From JAJPXI01 sp045602885 (GTDB lineage Bacteria > Bacillota > Clostridia > Oscillospirales > Oscillospiraceae), in the NCBI GenBank assembly GCA_045602885.1, contig JAZSCJ010000012.1, positions 1 through 11,288 of the forward strand: a stretch of DNA of 11,288 bases, in the 5' to 3' direction. The translations under genes and the position numbers were made by a program. Below, in pieces: positions 7,115 to 11,288 of this stretch. Below the pieces are notes generated by a model. It saw only the letters and a program-made list of their open reading frames with translations. It made no database searches and was not told the origin of the DNA. Positions within the stretch are counted from its first letter, which is position 1. The number at the start of each line of letters is the position of its first letter.

Positions 7115-9196
7115 TTATTCCACTTCCCGGTAGTACAGTCCGCGAGTATAGTCGGCCGGCGACCACAGGCTGCCGGAGATGTAGCGTTCCACCGCCTGGG
7201 CACATTCCAGCGTATTCTCGGTGGTGAATTGCAGCCGGGCCGCCCAAAGGCCCAGATGGCGGTAGTCCTTCTGCTTGTCGGCCAGGAAGAGCTTTTTGGA
7301 GTTGAGGATCTCATTGCGGCAGCCGGGGGCCTTGACCACCGGGAAACGGGCGCCCGTGCGGTCGGTCAGAGCATTGTTGTTTTCGCAGCCGCAATGGCCG
7401 TAGCGACCCTCGATGATGCAGTTTTCCGTGATCATCAACGGCAGCCGGCCGTAGACGATCAGCTCCAGATCAATGGCCTTGGACAAGTCCCGGATCTGGG
7501 GCAGACGTGCCTCAAAGGAGGCGGTGGCCGAACGGAAGCCCAGTCGCCGCAATTCCTTGAGCGTTTGGGAGTTGTAAACCCCCAGACCAAAATCGCCGCG
7601 CACATTCATGCCGGCATCCCGAACCGGGCGCACCAGGCCCAGCGTGCCCACCAGCGCATCGGTGACGCCCAGGGCGCGCACGGTGTCCAGATCCTTTTTC
7701 AACTGTGCCTTCTCATTGTCCCACAGGATGCGGGGCAGGGTGACGGCCACCGGGATGTTCTGCTTGGCGGCTTGCTCCAAGGCTTCGGGGTGAGCCACCG
7801 CTTCGGCGATGGGCAGATAGATCAAAGCCGGTTTCTGGCGAAGCAGATCCCGGGACATCTGTTTGGCATGGGACAGGGAAACGGTGTAGACCGGTGCTTC
7901 CCGGGGCCCATCGTAACGCACGCCGGGCTGGAACTCCTCCCGGTGACGCTTGGGTCGGGCGGTGCGCTGTGCGGTCAGATCCTCCAGTACCTGTCGGCGC
8001 ATGGCGTTCAGCGCCGATACGGGCAGGGAAAGCCCCTCCTCCACCAGTGCCTTGACATCGTCGCACACAAAGGGCGTGCCGCCGGTTTTGGAGATCTGGG
8101 TGACCACCTCGTCCCGGGTCAGGGCGTGGTTGCGCGCAACCTCGGGAACCGGGCCCTCCATGGTGGCCACACGGCCGTCGGCATCCTCCACGCCGACCTT
8201 GGCGGTTTCTCCCGCACGGATCATGGCGTAGAAGGTTACCGGGACCCGGGGATTTTCCTTGCTGTAGGCGGCCTTGACCTGGGCAAACAGTTCCCGGGGC
8301 TCCAGCTCCTTTTCCCGCACGCCGAACATGGCGCTTCCGGTTTGGTTGGCGTAGTATCCGTCGGTAAAGCCCTGACGGGAGAAGGCGGCTTGAAGCTGCC
8401 GGATCTCGTCCCGGGTGGGCTCGCGGTTTTCGTGGATCAGTTTGGAATAGATGCCCGTGACCACGGCCACATATTCCGGGCGCTTCATGCGGCCCTCGAT
8501 TTTCACACAGGCCACGCCCATCTCGCTCAGCTCACGCAGGTGCTTGGCCAGCGACATATCCTTCAGCGACAGAGGGTGGCCGTCGGCGGCGTCGCCCCAG
8601 CCGTAGTTCAGACGGCAGGGTTGGGCGCACAGACCGCGGTTGCCGCTGCGTCCACCGATGACCGAGGACATAAAGCATTGGCCGGAATAGCACATGCACA
8701 AGGCGCCGTGGACAAAGGTTTCGATCTCCACAGGGGAATGGGCGCAGATGTACTCAATGGCAGGGCGGGACAGCTCCCGGGAGAGAACCACGCGCTGGAT
8801 GCCCAGGTCGGCGGCCATTTTGACGCCGTCCAGCGAGTGCAGCGACATTTGGGTAGAGGCGTGCAGGGGAAGGTCGGGCAACGTCTGCCGCAGGGCACGC
8901 AGCACGCCCAGATCCTGAACCAGCACGGCGTCAACGCCCAGCTCGGAGGCCTCGGCGGCTATCTTGACGGCCGAGGGCAGTTCCCGGTCGGTCAACAGGG
9001 TGTTCATGGTCACATAGACCTTAACCCCCCGCAAATGGCAATAGGAAACCGCCGCCGCAGCCTCTTCCCTCGAGAAGTTTTTCGCGTTGCGGCGGGCATT
9101 GAAGTTTCCGTATCCAAGATAAACAGCGTCAGCCCCCGACTGTACCGCGGCGGTGACAGCCTCCGGCGAACCGGCGGGGGCGAGCAATTCCATCAT
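7115..9196 (-). CDS. U32 family protein, RlhA-like (putative 23S rRNA hydroxylation enzyme)
   Basis: 693 residues. The N-terminal U32 barrel starts MMELLAPAGS and carries the family signature ETFVHGALCMCYSGQC (159-174) followed by RGLCAQPCR (187-195). C167 or C169, C174, C190 and C194 are candidate Fe-S ligands. Residues about 360-405 (ISKTGGTPF, then GLSLPVSALNAMRR) match the DUF3656-type middle domain found in E. coli RlhA. RlhA makes 5-hydroxycytidine in 23S rRNA using prephenate-linked chemistry. 'Peptidase U32' is therefore probably a misnomer here. The C-terminal third (about 430-690) looks like a second, degenerate barrel with its own cysteines (593, 602, 604, 626). A GAGG element lies eight bases before the ATG. 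It follows zapA by 15 bases, a common pairing in Clostridia. The exact substrate (rRNA C2501 or a tRNA uridine) is inference. Confidence 0.9.
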   Translation of the reverse strand: MMELLAPAGSPEAVTAAVQSGADAVYLGYGNFNARRNAKNFSREEAAAAVSYCHLRGVKVYVTMNTLLTDRELPSAVKIAAEASELGVDAVLVQDLGVLRALRQTLPDLPLHASTQMSLHSLDGVKMAADLGIQRVVLSRELSRPAIEYICAHSPVEIETFVHGALCMCYSGQCFMSSVIGGRSGNRGLCAQPCRLNYGWGDAADGHPLSLKDMSLAKHLRELSEMGVACVKIEGRMKRPEYVAVVTGIYSKLIHENREPTRDEIRQLQAAFSRQGFTDGYYANQTGSAMFGVREKELEPRELFAQVKAAYSKENPRVPVTFYAMIRAGETAKVGVEDADGRVATMEGPVPEVARNHALTRDEVVTQISKTGGTPFVCDDVKALVEEGLSLPVSALNAMRRQVLEDLTAQRTARPKRHREEFQPGVRYDGPREAPVYTVSLSHAKQMSRDLLRQKPALIYLPIAEAVAHPEALEQAAKQNIPVAVTLPRILWDNEKAQLKKDLDTVRALGVTDALVGTLGLVRPVRDAGMNVRGDFGLGVYNSQTLKELRRLGFRSATASFEARLPQIRDLSKAIDLELIVYGRLPLMITENCIIEGRYGHCGCENNNALTDRTGARFPVVKAPGCRNEILNSKKLFLADKQKDYRHLGLWAARLQFTTENTLECAQAVERYISGSLWSPADYTRGLYYREVE

Positions 9197-9211
9197 ATTA
9201 ACAACCTCTTT

Positions 9212-9526
9212 TTAGCGTCTGTTCTGCAGTCGGAAAATTTCGCGCTTGGCTTCGGACAGCTCCTGCTTGACCTTGGCGCCTTCCTCCAGATATTCCTTCA
9301 GCTGACGGCGCAGATTTTCTGCGGCCTCAGCCTCTTTGAAATACTCCTCGGCAATGTTCATGGCAGCCAGAATGGCACCGTCGGCCAAGGACAGATGACT
9401 GCCTGACATCATTTCGGACACACGGCGGTCCACATGTGCGGCAATCTTTTCTGCAGCAGCGGAATCCTGGTCGGCGAGCAGGGTATACTGCTGACCGGCA
9501 ATAGTTACGGTCACTCGATTTTTCAT
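9212..9526 (-). CDS. zapA: Cell division protein ZapA
   Basis: 104 residues, the normal ZapA size. The N-terminal globular head opens with MKNRVTVTIAGQQYTLLA, matching the ZapA strand-turn-strand with its conserved Gly. A helical segment with HVDRRVSEM follows at about 31-39. The remainder is a long Glu/Lys/Ala-rich coiled coil (about 50-103). ZapA binds FtsZ in the cytoplasm, cross-links protofilaments and stabilises the Z ring, without catalysis. GGAGGGG lies just before the ATG. It is the first gene of the minus-strand run and the one nearest the only promoter I can see for it, about 25 bases after the predicted transcription start. The next gene, U32, begins 15 bases later. Confidence 0.93.
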   Translation of the reverse strand: MKNRVTVTIAGQQYTLLADQDSAAAEKIAAHVDRRVSEMMSGSHLSLADGAILAAMNIAEEYFKEAEAAENLRRQLKEYLEEGAKVKQELSEAKREIFRLQNRR

Positions 9527-9558
9527 GGTAGCCCCTCCTGCTTTTTATGTATAGAGAA

Positions 9559-9586
9559 ATTATAACACATATATAAAGAATGAAAA
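9559..9586 (-). promoter_or_regulatory. Sigma-A-type extended -10 promoter of the zapA operon
   Basis: On the minus strand, a perfect TATAAT (9564-9559) is preceded directly by TGT, giving an extended -10 (TGn). TTTTCA (9586-9581) lies 16 bases upstream as a 4/6 match to the -35 consensus. It sits in the most AT-rich stretch of the window. Transcription would start near 9551, leaving a leader of about 25 bases before zapA. No other promoter of this quality was seen for the nine-gene run. Confidence 0.75.
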
Positions 9587-9623
9587 ATAAAAAAATGTGA
9601 ATTATTCTGCCTTTTTAGGGAAA

Positions 9624-10493
9624 TTAATGCTTTTTTTCCGGTAATTCGCTGACAACGGCGCTGCCGAGGATTAAAATGGCGCCTACAACGCCGGTCCAGC
9701 CCAACGGTTCCTTCAGCAACAAGGCGGAAAGAAGAATGGCGGCGATGGGATCGATGTAGCTGAAAATGGCCAAAGTGTGGGCCTGCAGCCGATCCATAGA
9801 GTTGAAATAAAGAGTATATGCGATGCCGGTATGCACGATGGCAACCACAAGGAGAAGGACAATGCCTTTGGTGTCTAATTGAAGTGTACCCACCTGTTCG
9901 GTCAGCAGAATATAAGGAAGCACCACCACGGCGGAAATGCCCAGTTGTACGACGGTGCGGTCATTGCCTGAGATGCCGGGCAATGTTTTGTTCAGTAAGA
10001 CTACGGTGGCGTACAAAGCAGCGGCGGCTACGCCGAGCAGAATGCCGGTCAGTTCATCAATGGTGGGTATGCTGCCGGTGAGCACTCCGGATACACATAC
10101 CATGCCGGCCAGAGAAACCAGCACGCAGATCAGTTTGCGGGCGGTTAATTTTTCCCGCAGCACCAAGGGGGAAACCAAAATGATGAACATGGGGGCCAGA
10201 TAGTAGCAAAGGGTGGAGATGGCCACGGTGGTGTGCCGGTAAGCTTCGAATAAAAGAATCCAGTTGGCGCCCAAGGCTGTACCTGACAGCAATAGCAATG
10301 GCCAGCGTTTGCCGACAGCGGACAGATCGGGTTTTTTGCGCTGCACAAGAAGCACAAGCAAAAGAAAAATCATGCCGATCAGGCCGCGGGCAAAGGCAAT
10401 GACGCTGGAAGGCAGAGGAATGTGGCGGACGAACAATCCGATAGTGCCAAAAATCACCATGGAAGAGATCAATTGAAGTTTTGCAGATTTCAT
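9624..10493 (-). CDS. DMT superfamily transporter, EamA family
   Basis: 289 residues in about ten membrane helices arranged as two EamA repeats (roughly 1-135 and 145-285), the standard drug/metabolite transporter layout. Typical features are the N-terminal MVIFGTIGLFVRHIPLPSS segment and the end-of-repeat stretches SPLVLREKLTARKL and SALLLKEPLGWTG. The substrate cannot be told; known members export amino acids, metabolites or drugs. The start is taken as the ATG at 10493, with AGGAG seven bases upstream, rather than the in-frame TTG 18 bases earlier. It is a single-gene unit with its own promoter, divergent from the DnaD-domain gene. Codon use (CTA, TCA, ACA, many TTG, CTT and ATT) is more AT-rich than in the zapA operon, which could mean later acquisition or weaker expression. 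Confidence 0.92.
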   Translation of the reverse strand: MKSAKLQLISSMVIFGTIGLFVRHIPLPSSVIAFARGLIGMIFLLLVLLVQRKKPDLSAVGKRWPLLLLSGTALGANWILLFEAYRHTTVAISTLCYYLAPMFIILVSPLVLREKLTARKLICVLVSLAGMVCVSGVLTGSIPTIDELTGILLGVAAAALYATVVLLNKTLPGISGNDRTVVQLGISAVVVLPYILLTEQVGTLQLDTKGIVLLLVVAIVHTGIAYTLYFNSMDRLQAHTLAIFSYIDPIAAILLSALLLKEPLGWTGVVGAILILGSAVVSELPEKKH

Positions 10494-10500
10494 GTGTATG

Positions 10501-10505
10501 CTCCT
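10501..10505 (-). promoter_or_regulatory. Ribosome binding site that fixes the EamA transporter start
   Basis: AGGAG on the minus strand, seven bases before the ATG at 10493. The alternative in-frame TTG at 10511 lies upstream of this SD and has no SD of its own. Confidence 0.8.
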
Positions 10506-10523
10506 GATCAAAGAAATTAATCT

Positions 10524-10552
10524 ATTTTACCATCTTGCATCTTTGCGCACAA
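10524..10552 (-). promoter_or_regulatory. Promoter of the EamA transporter gene
   Basis: On the minus strand, TTGTGC (10552-10547) is followed by a 17-base spacer and TAAAAT (10529-10524, 5/6). TGG directly before the -10 gives an extended -10 (TGn). The -35 is weak (TTG only). Predicted start near 10516, about 23 bases before the ATG. Confidence 0.6.
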
Positions 10553-10559
10553 GTGACTA

Positions 10560-10588
10560 TTTACGACAGCAAAATTTTCGTGTACAAT
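10560..10588 (+). promoter_or_regulatory. Promoter of the DnaD-domain gene
   Basis: On the plus strand, TTTACG (10560-10565, 4/6) is followed by a 17-base spacer and TACAAT (10583-10588, 5/6). Predicted start near 10595, about 28 bases before the GTG start at 10623. Its -35 lies only seven bases from the -35 of the divergent transporter promoter. Confidence 0.6.
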
Positions 10589-10622
10589 ATAGACCCATCC
10601 AAAAAAGAGAGAAGGTGTCGAA

Positions 10623-11288
10623 GTGGCGCAGTTGATTTTGGGACAGGTGATTTCCATGTCCGCCGATATGGCCGATAAGCTGATTCAACGGGGAGAAGGG
10701 GATGCTGCCCTTTTGTTCGTGGCTCTGTTGCGCCATTCCGACGGAGAAAAGGCGCGAAAGAGTCTGTGCTGGACGGCGGAGCGTATGCAGCGTGCATGGG
10801 CAGTGTTGTCTGAACTGGGCCTGGTGGCAAAGCAGGAAAGTCCTGCGCCGGAGCAGATGCCCGTGGAGCAGGAAGGCCCTCCCGATTACTTGCGTGCCGA
10901 TATTTTGGTGGCTATGGAAGAGGGGACCTTCCAAGGTCTCTATCAGACGGTGGAGCGCCGTTTGGGCAAAAAGCTGTCCGACACCGATTTGAGAACTCTG
11001 TATGAAATTTACGATTATCTGGGTTTGCCGGTGGAAGTAATTTTGATCCTGCTGACCCGTTGCATTGAGGAATTTCAGGAAAAGTACGGCCCAAACCGTG
11101 TACCTAAGATGCCTTTTATCAAAAAAACCGCCTATGCATGGCGGCGCATGGGGATCGATACGGCGGAGGCTGCTGATGAATATTTGAAACAACAGACCGG
11201 CCTTCGGACACGGGAGAAGGAGATCCTGCCCATGCTGGGCATTGTGGGTCGCTTCCCCTTGGACCGGGAGCGTGAGTACATCAGAACA
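10623..11288 (+). CDS. DnaD-domain protein (3' end missing)
   Basis: 222 codons are visible and the frame is open at the right edge. Residues about 20-70 (GEGDAALLFVALLRHSDG, later LSELGLV) look like a winged-helix N-terminal module. Residues about 107-190 match the DnaD/DnaB C-terminal domain: YQTVERRLGKKLSDTDL, then IYDYLGLPVEVILILL, and a late AYAWRRMGID segment, the equivalent of the family's YxxxIxxxW-like helix. DnaD-type proteins help load the replicative helicase at origins or restart sites in Bacillota; clostridial versions are often next to a DnaC-like ATPase. I expect such a gene to the right, but it is outside the window. GTG is the start because GAAGG (10611-10615) lies seven bases upstream and no ATG has an SD. 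It could equally be a phage-type DnaD replisome organiser, but nothing nearby is phage-like. Confidence 0.9.
   Translation, partial: MAQLILGQVISMSADMADKLIQRGEGDAALLFVALLRHSDGEKARKSLCWTAERMQRAWAVLSELGLVAKQESPAPEQMPVEQEGPPDYLRADILVAMEEGTFQGLYQTVERRLGKKLSDTDLRTLYEIYDYLGLPVEVILILLTRCIEEFQEKYGPNRVPKMPFIKKTAYAWRRMGIDTAEAADEYLKQQTGLRTREKEILPMLGIVGRFPLDREREYIRT

Noticed and set aside
6635..9406. A 923-codon open frame on the plus strand
   Set aside because: It lies antisense to dut, U32 and part of zapA, all of which have clear family motifs. The frame is open because the real genes avoid TTA, CTA and TCA codons; its protein is low-complexity Gly/His/Gln-rich with no recognisable domain.
9587..9650. 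Possible rho-independent terminator after the transporter gene
   Set aside because: A GGAAA...TTTCC pairing and a T-rich stretch exist, but the stem is only five pairs with a long loop and the T run is not adjacent to it.
10557..11192. A 211-codon minus-strand open frame
   Set aside because: Antisense to the DnaD-domain gene, which has a promoter, RBS and recognisable domain; the antisense product has no family features.

Overview
The window looks like a chromosomal segment of a GC-rich, low-GC-lineage (Bacillota) anaerobe, most likely a Clostridia member of the Oscillospiraceae/Ruminococcaceae type. This is inferred from the gene set: ZapA, long U32 protein, MreC/MreD/PBP2, Maf, and a DnaD-domain protein. 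It also rests on strong AGGAG-type ribosome binding sites and sigma-A-type promoters in short AT-rich gaps. No species can be named from the sequence alone.

Positions 1-9526 are one tightly packed run of nine genes on the minus strand, with gaps of 5 to 36 bases. In transcription order they are zapA, a U32/RlhA-like protein, dut, a DUF2262-like protein, maf, mreC, mreD, mrdA (PBP2), and a GH13 alpha-glucan hydrolase whose 3' end lies beyond position 1. The only promoter I can see for this run is an extended -10 promoter at 9559-9586, just before zapA. If the run is one operon, it joins a division factor (ZapA), an rRNA-modification-type enzyme (U32), two nucleotide-pool or house-cleaning enzymes (dUTPase and Maf), and the membrane part of the elongation machinery (MreC, MreD, PBP2). 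The last gene is a cytoplasmic maltodextrin-type hydrolase that appears translationally coupled to mrdA. mreB, which often lies between maf and mreC in Bacillota, is absent here.

Positions 9624-10493 hold a single minus-strand DMT/EamA-family permease gene with its own promoter. Its codon use is more AT-rich than that of the operon. Positions 10494-10622 are a compact divergent promoter region. From 10623 a plus-strand gene for a DnaD-domain protein runs off the right edge.

No stretch over 300 bases lacks a gene. I found no RNA genes, CRISPR array, insertion sequence, integrase or attachment site, and no convincing terminator. The window is mostly core housekeeping. The points worth a second look are the mreB-less mre cluster, the GH13 gene coupled to mrdA, the DUF2262 gene between dut and maf, and an apparent internal duplication in the U32 protein.
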